The notes under the pieces were generated by a model, which had not been told where the DNA came from, searched no databases, and worked only from the letters and a program-made list of their open reading frames with translations. Shown one piece after another: positions 8,377-16,443 of a stretch of 64,000 nt of DNA; position 1 is the first letter of the stretch; every line of letters begins with the position of its first letter. The stretch lies in assembly GCF_018100785.1 (NCBI RefSeq), contig NZ_JAGJEC010000001.1, forward strand, positions 186,001 to 250,000, written 5' to 3'. The translations under genes were made by a program, and so were the position numbers. Source of the stretch: Maribacter sp. MMG018. GTDB lineage: Bacteria > Bacteroidota > Bacteroidia > Flavobacteriales > Flavobacteriaceae.

Positions 8377-9861
8377 ATGACATTAATAATATCTTACATC
8401 ATTATTGCCATTTACAGTATTTCCCTATTGTTGATTTTCTTTTACAGTTTGGCCCAATTGAATCTATTGATCAATTACCTAAGCCAAAAGAGAAAAAACC
8501 AAACTGCTCCAAAATTCAATTTATTGGACCCAAAGGAGATTCCGTTCGTTACCATTCAGCTACCTGTATACAACGAAGAATATGTAATGGAACGTCTTTT
8601 GGACAATATTGCCAAAATAGAATACCCTAAAAGTAAACTGGAAATCCAAGTTTTGGACGATTCTACGGATGATTCAGTAGCATTGACGGCAAAACGTATC
8701 GCCGAACTTCAGAAAACCGGTTTAGACATACAACATATTAGAAGAACGGACAGAACCGGCTTTAAGGCAGGAGCTTTAAAAGAAGGCCTCAAAATAGCCA
8801 AAGGGGAGTTTATCGCTATTTTTGATGCGGATTTTATGCCTGCATCGGACTGGTTGAAAAAAACGGTTATCTATTTTAAAGACGAAGAGATCGGTGTGGT
8901 CCAAACCCGTTGGGGACACCTAAACCGTGATTATTCTACCCTTACCAAAATACAGGCCTTTGCCTTGGATGCCCACTTTACCCTAGAACAGGTGGGTAGA
9001 AACAGTAAAGGACATTTTATCAACTTTAACGGTACAGCAGGTATCTGGCGTAAAGAATGTATTATAGACGCAGGTAACTGGGAAGGCGATACATTGACCG
9101 AAGATTTGGACCTTAGCTACAGGGCCCAATTAAAAAATTGGAAGTTTAAGTACCTAGAAGATGTAGAAACGCCTGCAGAACTACCTGTTGTAATTAGTGC
9201 TGCTCGCTCACAACAATTTAGATGGAACAAAGGAGGGGCCGAAAACTTTAGAAAAACCGTTTGGAGCGTTATTACCGCAAAGAACATTCCGTTTAGAACA
9301 AAATTTCATGGCGTAATGCACTTGTTGAACAGTTCTATGTTCCTATGTGTGTTCTTGGTTGCACTACTAAGTATCCCATCGTTATACATAAAGAATACAT
9401 ATGGCCACTTAGACTGGGTCTTTTCTTTACTGAGCCTCTTTACGATCAGTACTGTTATTCTTTTCATTTGTTACTGGTTTACCTATAAGAGCATTCAAGG
9501 CAGTAGCTTTGATAATTTTGTAGACTACATAAAACTCTTTTTTACCTTCTTCTCAGTGGCCCTAGGATTTTCATTACATAATTCTATTGCCGTACTGGAA
9601 GGACATATGGGAAAAAGAAGTGAGTTTGTGCGTACCCCAAAATTCAACATCAACAATTTGACCGAAAGTTGGAAAGGAAACAAATACCTAGCAAAGAAAC
9701 TGTCACCGAACATGATACTTGAATTTGCATTAATGCTGTATTTCTTATTTGGTATGTACAGTGCCGTACCCTTAAACGATTTTGGATTGTTCCCATTTCA
9801 CTTTATGTTGTTCTTGGGCTTTAGTTTCGTTTTCTTTAAATCGTTAACCTCTAGGGCATAA
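8377..9861 (+). CDS. Processive-type membrane family 2 glycosyltransferase
   Basis: A 494-residue cellulose-synthase-like GT2 protein. A TM segment (about residues 5-28) precedes the catalytic domain, with VTIQLPVYNEEYV, LDDSTD, IFDADF (DxD), TLTEDLDLSYRAQ (TED) and the Q-x-x-R-W motif as QQFRW. Four or more C-terminal TM helices follow from about residue 310. This D, DxD, D, QxxRW set is the signature of inverting membrane glycosyltransferases making glycans or glycolipids at the cytoplasmic face. It is coupled to the small GT2 gene upstream, and a good terminator follows it. There is no PilZ domain or bcs partner, so cellulose synthesis is unlikely. Confidence 0.85.
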   Translation: MTLIISYIIIAIYSISLLLIFFYSLAQLNLLINYLSQKRKNQTAPKFNLLDPKEIPFVTIQLPVYNEEYVMERLLDNIAKIEYPKSKLEIQVLDDSTDDSVALTAKRIAELQKTGLDIQHIRRTDRTGFKAGALKEGLKIAKGEFIAIFDADFMPASDWLKKTVIYFKDEEIGVVQTRWGHLNRDYSTLTKIQAFALDAHFTLEQVGRNSKGHFINFNGTAGIWRKECIIDAGNWEGDTLTEDLDLSYRAQLKNWKFKYLEDVETPAELPVVISAARSQQFRWNKGGAENFRKTVWSVITAKNIPFRTKFHGVMHLLNSSMFLCVFLVALLSIPSLYIKNTYGHLDWVFSLLSLFTISTVILFICYWFTYKSIQGSSFDNFVDYIKLFFTFFSVALGFSLHNSIAVLEGHMGKRSEFVRTPKFNINNLTESWKGNKYLAKKLSPNMILEFALMLYFLFGMYSAVPLNDFGLFPFHFMLFLGFSFVFFKSLTSRA

Positions 9862-9882
9862 ACGATCTTTACAAAAGATAAA

Positions 9883-9918
9883 AAAAACGGATGGCAATGA
9901 TGTCATCCGTTTTTCTTT
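9883..9918 (+). terminator. Rho-independent terminator after the glycosyltransferase pair
   Basis: An 11-bp perfect stem, AAAAACGGATG paired with CATCCGTTTTT, can be extended inward by a G-U and a C-G pair to a loop of about six bases. It runs into a T-rich tract (TTTTTCTTTT). It begins 21 bases after the stop at 9861. The A-run on the left arm means it could also terminate transcription from the other strand. Confidence 0.8.
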
Positions 9919-10064
9919 TAATCTATATGGCCCGCTTAACTTTCAATAACCTCGGGCGAGCCTAAGGAAAAGTGTACCCTCTTTAAGACCAATAAAAACA
10001 CACCTTCAAATCAATACCGTAAAAAATCGCTTAAATTCGTACGTTCTTATATGTAAATCAAAAA

Positions 10065-11408
10065 ATGTCGACAAGACTAACAACGTACTTTAAACTACAT
10101 AAGTTTTCCATACTGTTTGTATTCTTCTCGCTAGTGTTCTATTACACGCTGGCATACCAACTGGAGCGTATAGATTTTATAAAACTACTGACCCTATTTC
10201 TTGCCCTTTTCTTCTTTTACCTAAAATTGATTCAGTTCGAAAAATGGAATTATAGGTTTCTCTTGGCTGCGGGCATTTTAGCCAGAGTGGTTTTCTTGCC
10301 TATGGAACCTCACCTGTCACAAGATTTTTATCGTTTTATTTGGGACGGTGAGCTGGTAAGTAATTTCATGAACCCTTATGTAGAAGTCCCTAATATATTG
10401 ATCAAACAACCTGACCTTATAATAGCCAATGCCCAAGAGCTATATATGGGCATGGGCGATCTAAGTGCCAGACATTATAGCAACTACCCGCCCTTGAATC
10501 AATTACTTTTTGCGCTTGCCGCCCTGTTGGGAGGTAAAACGGTTTTAGGTTCCATTATTGCCATGAGAAGTATTATAATACTCGCAGATATCGGGATTTT
10601 CTATTTTGGAAGAAAGCTCTTAAAAAAACTAAACTGCTCACCCCATCTTATTTTCTGGTACTTTCTTAACCCCTTGGTTATAGTAGAGCTAACAGGCAAC
10701 CTTCATTTTGAAGGGGCCATGTTGTTCTTTTTTGTGTGGTCCATGTATTTATTATCCATAAAAAAATGGCAATGGGCCGCCGTAGTATTTGGCTGCTCCA
10801 TTTCTATCAAGTTGGTGCCTTTGTTGTTTTTACCCCTCTTTCTAAACTACTTGGGAGTTAAAAGAAGTATTCTTTTTTATATAATAGTATTAAGCACCCT
10901 TATATTATCTTTTGCCCCATTTTATACTTTCGAATTTGTTTCAAACTATTCACAGACCCTCAGTTTATGGTTTTCTAATTTTGAATTCAACGCAGGCATC
11001 TACAACCTCATAAAGCAAATAGCGGTTCATTTTGACCAAAAACCTTGGGAATTCATTAAAACCTATGGTAAAATAACACCCCTCATTACCGTTTCTGTGG
11101 TATTATTACTAACCTTTTTTGGCAAAAACAGGAACCTTTTAGGATTAATGACCTCTATGATGTGGGCCCTAACCATCTATTACCTGATTTCCACTACGGT
11201 TCACCCATGGTATATAGTTTTCTTGGTTTTGCTAGCTTCTTTTACCTCGTATAGATACGCACTCATATGGTCGGCGGCCATTATTTTAAGTTACTTTGCT
11301 TATTCTCAAGTAGATTTTAAAGAGAATCTCTTACTACTAGCAATTGAATATATTTCAGTATTAGGTTTTATCTGTTACGAATTTTTTGCACATCCTAACA
11401 AAAAATGA
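10065..11408 (+). CDS. GT-C type membrane mannosyltransferase-like protein
   Basis: A 447-residue polytopic membrane protein with about eleven predicted TM helices. The first extracytoplasmic loop carries QDFYRFIWDGELV followed by NPY, matching the D-x-Y-R-(Y/F)-x-W-D-G motif of MptA/MptB-like and GT87-type transferases that use polyprenyl-phosphate sugars. The Asp of that motif is the expected catalytic base. It likely attaches a sugar on the outer face of the inner membrane, using a donor that the GT2 enzyme at 7686 could make; the link is inference. It sits alone between the terminator at 9883 and the arginine operon leader. A weak TAAATTCG -7-like element lies at 10032-10039. Confidence 0.75.
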   Translation: MSTRLTTYFKLHKFSILFVFFSLVFYYTLAYQLERIDFIKLLTLFLALFFFYLKLIQFEKWNYRFLLAAGILARVVFLPMEPHLSQDFYRFIWDGELVSNFMNPYVEVPNILIKQPDLIIANAQELYMGMGDLSARHYSNYPPLNQLLFALAALLGGKTVLGSIIAMRSIIILADIGIFYFGRKLLKKLNCSPHLIFWYFLNPLVIVELTGNLHFEGAMLFFFVWSMYLLSIKKWQWAAVVFGCSISIKLVPLLFLPLFLNYLGVKRSILFYIIVLSTLILSFAPFYTFEFVSNYSQTLSLWFSNFEFNAGIYNLIKQIAVHFDQKPWEFIKTYGKITPLITVSVVLLLTFFGKNRNLLGLMTSMMWALTIYYLISTTVHPWYIVFLVLLASFTSYRYALIWSAAIILSYFAYSQVDFKENLLLLAIEYISVLGFICYEFFAHPNKK

Positions 11409-11448
11409 AGTTTTTGTAAAAAAAATTCCATCCATTAGGTGGGCTCAA

Positions 11449-11457
11449 TATAATTTG
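11449..11457 (+). promoter_or_regulatory. Weak candidate -7 region for the arginine operon
   Basis: TATAATTTG resembles the Bacteroidota TAnnTTTG -7 element with one extra base. It lies 16 bases upstream of the leader ATG at 11473. No TTG is found at standard spacing, so this is only the best placed candidate between the previous gene and the leader. Start of transcription would fall at about 11463. Confidence 0.3.
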
Positions 11458-11472
11458 TACTTTTACTCCATA

Positions 11473-11559
11473 ATGAACGAACAAAACTACATATCAACTA
11501 CTATGGGCATTTCTGCTCCCGTACGTCGTCCGTTCGCACTTCGCCGCCGTCGCCCGTAA
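11473..11559 (+). CDS. Arginine-rich leader peptide of the arginine operon (candidate)
   Basis: A 28-codon ORF lies in the 240-base gap before the arginine/proline operon. An internal in-frame ATG at 11503 gives the 18-residue form MGISAPVRRPFALRRRRP. Six of the last twelve residues are Arg, and four are consecutive just before the final Pro and stop. All six are CGT/CGC codons, while the neighbouring genes use mostly AGA for Arg, so decoding may be slow. Position and composition are those of an amino-acid-sensing leader peptide (compare the His, Trp and Leu leaders of other bacteria). I see only weak hairpins between it and the first structural gene at 11649 (CCC-GTAA-GGG at 11554-11563 and ATGGA/TCCAT at 11576-11595) and no clear terminator, so the mechanism is open. 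Confidence 0.65.
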   Translation: MNEQNYISTTMGISAPVRRPFALRRRRP

Positions 11560-11648
11560 GGGTAGGGTATATTTTATGGAATTAGGTGAGTCCATTTCCG
11601 CACAAGCAAAATCAATTATTTCTTTATTTTCTTAAAATCTAAATAGCA

Positions 11649-12260
11649 ATGAAGCTAGTTGTTGCTAACGAATCACATTATAAATACGCACAAATTATTT
11701 GTGATACCATTGGGGAGTCTGCAAAAGTTCGTGGAACAGGCATTGCCAAGCGTACCCCTGAATATATTCAGAAAAAACTATCTAACGGTAATGCAATCAT
11801 TGCCTTGGACGGGGACACCTTTGCCGGCTTTTGCTACATAGAAGTTTGGGGACATGAAAAATTCGTAGCCAATTCGGGCTTAATAGTACATCCAAATTAT
11901 AGAGGACAGGGCTTGGCAAAAAAAATCAAAAAAAGAATTTTTGAACTTAGTAAAGAAAAATTTCCAGGCGCCAAAATATTCGGTATTACCACCGGTCTGC
12001 CCGTAATGAAAATTAATTACGAACTAGGTTACCAACCCGTTACTTTTTCTGAACTTACAGATGACCCAGAGTTTTGGAAAGGCTGCCAAACCTGTAAAAA
12101 TTTCGATATCCTAACTAGAACGGAACGTAAAATGTGCCTTTGTACCGGTATGTTACATGACCCCGAGAGAGAGAAAAAGGAAAAAAAGAGTATTGACAAG
12201 AAGTCGTTTAGAAGATTGAAAAGCATTAAAGAATCTTTGTTTTTAAAAAAGAAAAAATAG
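11649..12260 (+). CDS. GNAT acyltransferase, candidate glutamate N-acyltransferase of the operon
   Basis: A 203-residue GNAT enzyme: acyl-CoA pyrophosphate loop VHPNYRGQGLAKKI near residues 80-93 (R-x-x-G-x-A type), preceded by the strand FAGFCYIEVWG. An unusual C-terminal extension has a cysteine cluster (CQTCKNF, then MCLCTGM), possibly a metal site, and ends in a Lys/Arg-rich tail. It is the first structural gene of the arginine operon. The operon has no argA or argJ, so this gene is the natural candidate for acylating glutamate (with acetyl or succinyl groups) in the first step. That function is inferred from position; protein acetylation is an alternative. Confidence 0.7.
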   Translation: MKLVVANESHYKYAQIICDTIGESAKVRGTGIAKRTPEYIQKKLSNGNAIIALDGDTFAGFCYIEVWGHEKFVANSGLIVHPNYRGQGLAKKIKKRIFELSKEKFPGAKIFGITTGLPVMKINYELGYQPVTFSELTDDPEFWKGCQTCKNFDILTRTERKMCLCTGMLHDPEREKKEKKSIDKKSFRRLKSIKESLFLKKKK

Positions 12261-12337
12261 AAAAATCATCATTCTAAAGGGTAGAACAACTCGCCCTATA
12301 AACAATATTCCGATAAGGAAAACAAAATAACAACATC

Positions 12338-13525
12338 ATGAAATTAGTATTAGCATACAGTGGAGGATTGGACACCTCATATTGCGCCAAATATTTATCA
12401 AAAGAAAAAGGATTTGAAGTACATGCGGTAAGTGTAAATACAGGTGGTTTTTCTCCAGAAGAAATTAAGACCATCGAAGAAAAAGCACTAGAATTAGGAG
12501 CTTCCTCATACACGTCTATAGATGCTGTACAGACTTTTTACGACAAGGTGGTAAAATACCTGATTTTTGGAAATGTACTAAAAAACAACACCTACCCCCT
12601 TTCGGTGAGTGCCGAAAGAATCGTACAGGCCATTGAAATCGTAAACTACGCGAAAAAGATTGGCGCTAAATACATTGCTCATGGTAGTACCGGAGCAGGA
12701 AACGACCAAGTGCGGTTCGATATGATCTTTCAAATCATAGCTCCAGAAATAGAAATAATAACTCCCATAAGGGACAACAAACTCGCAAGGGAAACAGAAA
12801 TAGAATACCTAAAACAGAACGGTATAGAATACTCTTGGGAAAAAGCAAAATACTCCATTAACAGGGGACTTTGGGGAACATCCGTTGGTGGTGATGAAAC
12901 ACTGACTTCCGACAAAGCGTTACCGGACAGTGCCTACCCGAGCCAGTTAGAAGAAAAAAATCCAACAGATGTAAAGCTTACTTTTAACAAAGGAGAGTTG
13001 ATTGCCATAGACGGTATAAAAGATACGCCGGTGAACAATATTGAAAAATTGGAAGCCATCGCTTCTAAATATGCCATAGGTAGAGATATTCACGTAGGCG
13101 ACACCATTATCGGAATAAAGGGCCGGGTCGGTTTTGAAGCCTCTGCAGCACTCATCATTATAAAAGCGCACCATTTGTTAGAAAAACACACTTTGACCAA
13201 ATGGCAACAGTTCCAAAAAGAACAACAGGCAAATTTCTATGGTATGCTTTTACACGAAGGCAATTATCTAGATGCCGTGATGAGAAATATAGAAGCATTT
13301 TTGACCGATACCCAAAAAACTGTTTCCGGTGATGTATTCGTTACCCTGTACCCATTCCAGTTTAGGTTGAACGGCATATCGTCTCCACATGATTTAATGA
13401 ACGCAGCCTTCGGAAGTTACGGCGAAATGAACAAAGGCTGGACGGCCGATGAAGCTAAAGGTTTTATAAAAATACAGTCCAATGCGGGTAAAATATATAA
13501 CCACGTAAACAATAGTGATGATTAA
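12338..13525 (+). CDS. argG: Argininosuccinate synthase
   Basis: A 395-residue ATP-dependent ligase joining citrulline and aspartate to form argininosuccinate in the cytoplasm. The PP-loop ATP site LAYSGGLDTSYCAKYL is at residues 4-19. The blocks AHGSTGAGNDQVRFD and KYSINRGLWGTSVGG are diagnostic of ArgG. Length is normal for the family. It is the second gene of the operon, 77 bases after the GNAT gene, and its last bases overlap argC by eight, which implies coupled translation. Confidence 0.95.
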   Translation: MKLVLAYSGGLDTSYCAKYLSKEKGFEVHAVSVNTGGFSPEEIKTIEEKALELGASSYTSIDAVQTFYDKVVKYLIFGNVLKNNTYPLSVSAERIVQAIEIVNYAKKIGAKYIAHGSTGAGNDQVRFDMIFQIIAPEIEIITPIRDNKLARETEIEYLKQNGIEYSWEKAKYSINRGLWGTSVGGDETLTSDKALPDSAYPSQLEEKNPTDVKLTFNKGELIAIDGIKDTPVNNIEKLEAIASKYAIGRDIHVGDTIIGIKGRVGFEASAALIIIKAHHLLEKHTLTKWQQFQKEQQANFYGMLLHEGNYLDAVMRNIEAFLTDTQKTVSGDVFVTLYPFQFRLNGISSPHDLMNAAFGSYGEMNKGWTADEAKGFIKIQSNAGKIYNHVNNSDD

Positions 13526-14492
13526 AGCAGGAATTATCGGAGGTTCTGGATATACCGGGGGAGAACTTATCAGAATTCTTTTGAACCACCCTGGTATGGA
13601 AATCGATTTTGTGTATTCCACCACTAGGGCCGGCAAGCCCTTGTCCTCTGCACACCCTGACCTATTGGGCATTACCGACCTACAGTTTACGGGCGAGGTA
13701 CATTTAAATGTGGACATTGTTTTTTTATGTCTGGGACATGGCAACTCCTCTAAATTCTTAAAAGAACATGATTTTTCATCGAACACTAAAATTATAGACC
13801 TCAGCAATGATTTTAGACTACAGGCCGATGCTAATTTCAACGGTAAAGAATTTGTTTATGGATTGCCCGAACTTAATAGACCACAAATTGAAAATGCCGA
13901 ATTTATAGCTAACCCGGGTTGTTTTGCCACTGCCATACAATTGGCACTGTTACCATTGGCCAAAGCGGGTCAACTTAATTCGGCCGTACATATCAACGCT
14001 GTCACCGGAAGTACCGGGGCCGGTGTCAGTCCGTCCGCTACCTCTCATTTTAGTTGGAGAAACAACAATGTAAGCTGGTATAAACCATTTACCCATCAAC
14101 ATTTATGGGAGATAAACGAGAGCTTACACACATTACAACCAGATACGGGAGAACTCTTTTTTCTTCCTAACAGGGGAAATTTTACTAGAGGTATTTTAGC
14201 CACGGCCTATACCAATTTTGAAGGCAGTTTAGAAAATGCACAAAAATTGTACAACGATTTTTATGCCGACGCCCTTTTTACACATATTACCCAAGACCCT
14301 ATTAATTTAAAACAAGTGGTAAACACCAACCAGTGTCATGTTCATTTACACAAACACGAGGATACTCTTTTAATAACATCCGTGATCGATAATTTATTAA
14401 AGGGTGCGTCTGGACAAGCAGTACAAAACATGAATTTGATTTTTGGTTTCGAAGAAGATCTTGGGTTAAATCTAAAGGCAAGTGTATTTTAA
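13518..14492 (+). CDS. argC: N-acyl-gamma-glutamyl-phosphate reductase
   Basis: A 324-residue NADPH-dependent reductase that converts N-acylglutamyl phosphate to the semialdehyde. The Rossmann motif GIIGGSGYTGGELIR opens the protein and the catalytic cysteine lies in ANPGCFATA near residue 133. I chose the ATG at 13518, which lies within the last codons of argG (8-base overlap). A GTG one codon earlier is possible but unnecessary. In this lineage the acyl group is likely succinyl (see argF'), so the usual name N-acetyl may not reflect the true substrate. Confidence 0.95.
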   Translation: MIKAGIIGGSGYTGGELIRILLNHPGMEIDFVYSTTRAGKPLSSAHPDLLGITDLQFTGEVHLNVDIVFLCLGHGNSSKFLKEHDFSSNTKIIDLSNDFRLQADANFNGKEFVYGLPELNRPQIENAEFIANPGCFATAIQLALLPLAKAGQLNSAVHINAVTGSTGAGVSPSATSHFSWRNNNVSWYKPFTHQHLWEINESLHTLQPDTGELFFLPNRGNFTRGILATAYTNFEGSLENAQKLYNDFYADALFTHITQDPINLKQVVNTNQCHVHLHKHEDTLLITSVIDNLLKGASGQAVQNMNLIFGFEEDLGLNLKASVF

Positions 14493-14524
14493 TAAATGAC
14501 CATTATTAACCAATAATATAAAAA

Positions 14525-15319
14525 ATGAAAATCGCAATAATAGGAGCTGGTAATTTAGGGCTTTCCATTGCCAAAGGTATTTTAAATACCGATGGGGCCA
14601 AAAACATGTACCTTACCAAAAGAAATACAGAAGCTATCTCCGAGTTCGGAAAATATGGCAATGTTACCATTACTTCCGACAATCGTGAAGCAGTCTCCAA
14701 CTCAGACATTCTAATCTTTGCGGTACAACCAGGCCATTTTGCGAAAATTTTAGAGGATGTTAAAGACTTGCTGACTGACAACCATGTGATTATTTCGACC
14801 ATTACAGGATTTGAGATTTATAAAATCGAAGACATCATAGGGGCCAACAACTATATTATTAGAAGTATGCCCAATACCGCTATATCGGTAGAAGCATCTA
14901 TGACCTGTTTATGCAGTAACGAAAAAGGAAAAAAAAGAATCGAATTGGCCAAATCCATTTTTAACAGAATGGGGCATTCCATGGAAATACCCGAAACTCA
15001 AATGCAGGCCGCAACAGTAATCTGCGCAAGTGGTATTGCTTTTTGGATGCGACTTATAAGAGCTACCACACAAGGGGCCATACAGTTAGGTTTTGATGCC
15101 AAAGAAGCCCAAGAATTGGCCATGCACACCTGTAATGGTGCCGCTAAACTATTGATTCAATCCGGCAATCACCCTGAAGAGGAAATTGATAGGGTTACTA
15201 CTCCCATGGGTTGCACTATACAGGGTTTAAATGAAATGGAACACCAAGGACTAAGTTCTTCCCTTATTCAAGGTATAGTGGCTTCGTTCGATAAAATAAC
15301 AGAATTTAAGAAGAAATGA
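14525..15319 (+). CDS. proC: Pyrroline-5-carboxylate reductase
   Basis: A 264-residue enzyme for the last step of proline synthesis: NAD(P)H reduction of pyrroline-5-carboxylate. It has the N-terminal nucleotide-binding motif IIGAGNLGLSIAKGI, the central MPNTAISVEASMT, and the C-terminal signature block RVTTPMGCTIQGLNEME. It lies between argC and argD, and its stop overlaps the argD start as ATGA, so it is firmly part of the operon. Its presence indicates joint expression of proline and arginine synthesis from glutamate. Confidence 0.92.
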   Translation: MKIAIIGAGNLGLSIAKGILNTDGAKNMYLTKRNTEAISEFGKYGNVTITSDNREAVSNSDILIFAVQPGHFAKILEDVKDLLTDNHVIISTITGFEIYKIEDIIGANNYIIRSMPNTAISVEASMTCLCSNEKGKKRIELAKSIFNRMGHSMEIPETQMQAATVICASGIAFWMRLIRATTQGAIQLGFDAKEAQELAMHTCNGAAKLLIQSGNHPEEEIDRVTTPMGCTIQGLNEMEHQGLSSSLIQGIVASFDKITEFKKK

Positions 15320-16443
15320 AATTATTTGACGTATACCCCTTATATAATGTAACACCCGTTTCCGCCAAAGGAATAAAGGTAATCGACGATAAAGGCCAAG
15401 AGTATCTTGATTTTTATGGAGGCCATGCCGTTATATCCATTGGTCACTCCCATCCACATTATATTAAACGGATCTCGGATCAGTTGAACAAAATAGGTTT
15501 TTATAGTAATGCGGTTCAAAACCCCTTACAAAAAGAACTGGCCACAAAATTAGGTACTCTTTCTGGGTGTGACAATTACAATCTTTTTCTGTGTAACTCA
15601 GGTGCCGAGGCCAATGAAAACGCCTTAAAAATGGCTTCATTTGTAACGGGTAAATCTAGGGTGATCGCTTTTAAGAACAGCTTTCACGGGAGAACTTCGG
15701 CCGCTGTGGCCGCAACGGACAATGCCGCCATTGTTGCCCCAATAAACAAACAACAAGCAGTTACTTTCTTAGAGTTCAACGACGCCAAAAGTCTTCAAGA
15801 AGAACTGGAAAAAGGCGATGTTTGCGCAGTAATTTTAGAGGCTATACAAGGTGTAGGAGGCTTGGATGAACCGACGATGGACTTCTTTAAAGAAACAGAA
15901 GCTCTTTGCAAACAAAATAATGCACTTCTTATAGCCGACGAAGTACAATCCGGTTTTGGAAGAAGTGGCAAGTTCTTTGCTTTTCAACACCATAACATTC
16001 AACCAGATATTATAAGTGTCGCTAAAGGAATGGGAAATGGTTTTCCCATTGGTGGCATTTTAATTCATGAAGATATAAAAGCAAGTTACGGTCTCTTAGG
16101 AACTACCTTTGGAGGAAACCACTTAGCTTGCGCAGCCTCATTGGCCGTCTTAGAAGTACTGGAAAAAGAAAATCTTATCGAGAACGCTGCAAAAATAGGA
16201 GCCTATTTTAAAGAAAAAGCCAAAGAAATTCCACAGGTAAAAAAAGTAAAAGGCCAAGGGTTAATGCTTGGTCTAGAATTTGATTTTGAAGTAGGTGAAC
16301 TTAGAAAAAAACTAATATACGACCAGCACTTGTTTACTGGTGGGGCAAAAAACAAACAGTTATTAAGAATACTACCCGCCCTTACTATTACCGAAAAGGA
16401 CATCGATATTTTTTTTAATGCACTAAAAGCACAACTACCTTGA
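15316..16443 (+). CDS. argD: N-acylornithine aminotransferase
   Basis: A 375-residue class III PLP aminotransferase that converts N-acylglutamate semialdehyde to N-acylornithine with glutamate as amino donor. Motifs are SGAEANENALKMA (cofactor phosphate site), LIADEVQSGFGRSGK (the Asp pairing with the pyridine nitrogen) and the PLP lysine in SVAKGMGNGFPIGG. It starts within the proC stop (ATGA) and its own TGA overlaps the TTG start of proA. In Bacteroidota the acyl group is probably succinyl. A role on unmodified ornithine (OAT) is the other possibility, because the gene is flanked by proline genes. Confidence 0.88.
   Translation: MKLFDVYPLYNVTPVSAKGIKVIDDKGQEYLDFYGGHAVISIGHSHPHYIKRISDQLNKIGFYSNAVQNPLQKELATKLGTLSGCDNYNLFLCNSGAEANENALKMASFVTGKSRVIAFKNSFHGRTSAAVAATDNAAIVAPINKQQAVTFLEFNDAKSLQEELEKGDVCAVILEAIQGVGGLDEPTMDFFKETEALCKQNNALLIADEVQSGFGRSGKFFAFQHHNIQPDIISVAKGMGNGFPIGGILIHEDIKASYGLLGTTFGGNHLACAASLAVLEVLEKENLIENAAKIGAYFKEKAKEIPQVKKVKGQGLMLGLEFDFEVGELRKKLIYDQHLFTGGAKNKQLLRILPALTITEKDIDIFFNALKAQLP

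Noticed and set aside
7686..9861. Cellulose synthase operon
   Set aside because: The membrane GT2 has the processive motif set but lacks PilZ, BcsB, BcsZ or BcsC partners.
11434..11596. Two similar 16-mers flanking the Arg leader (ATTAGGTGGGCTCAAT at 11434 and ATTAGGTGAGTCCATT at 11581), and an 8-base complement AATTCCAT/ATGGAATT across it
   Set aside because: Only 12 of 16 bases agree, and the left copy probably lies upstream of the transcript start, so pairing in the mRNA is unlikely. It may be chance in A/T-rich DNA.
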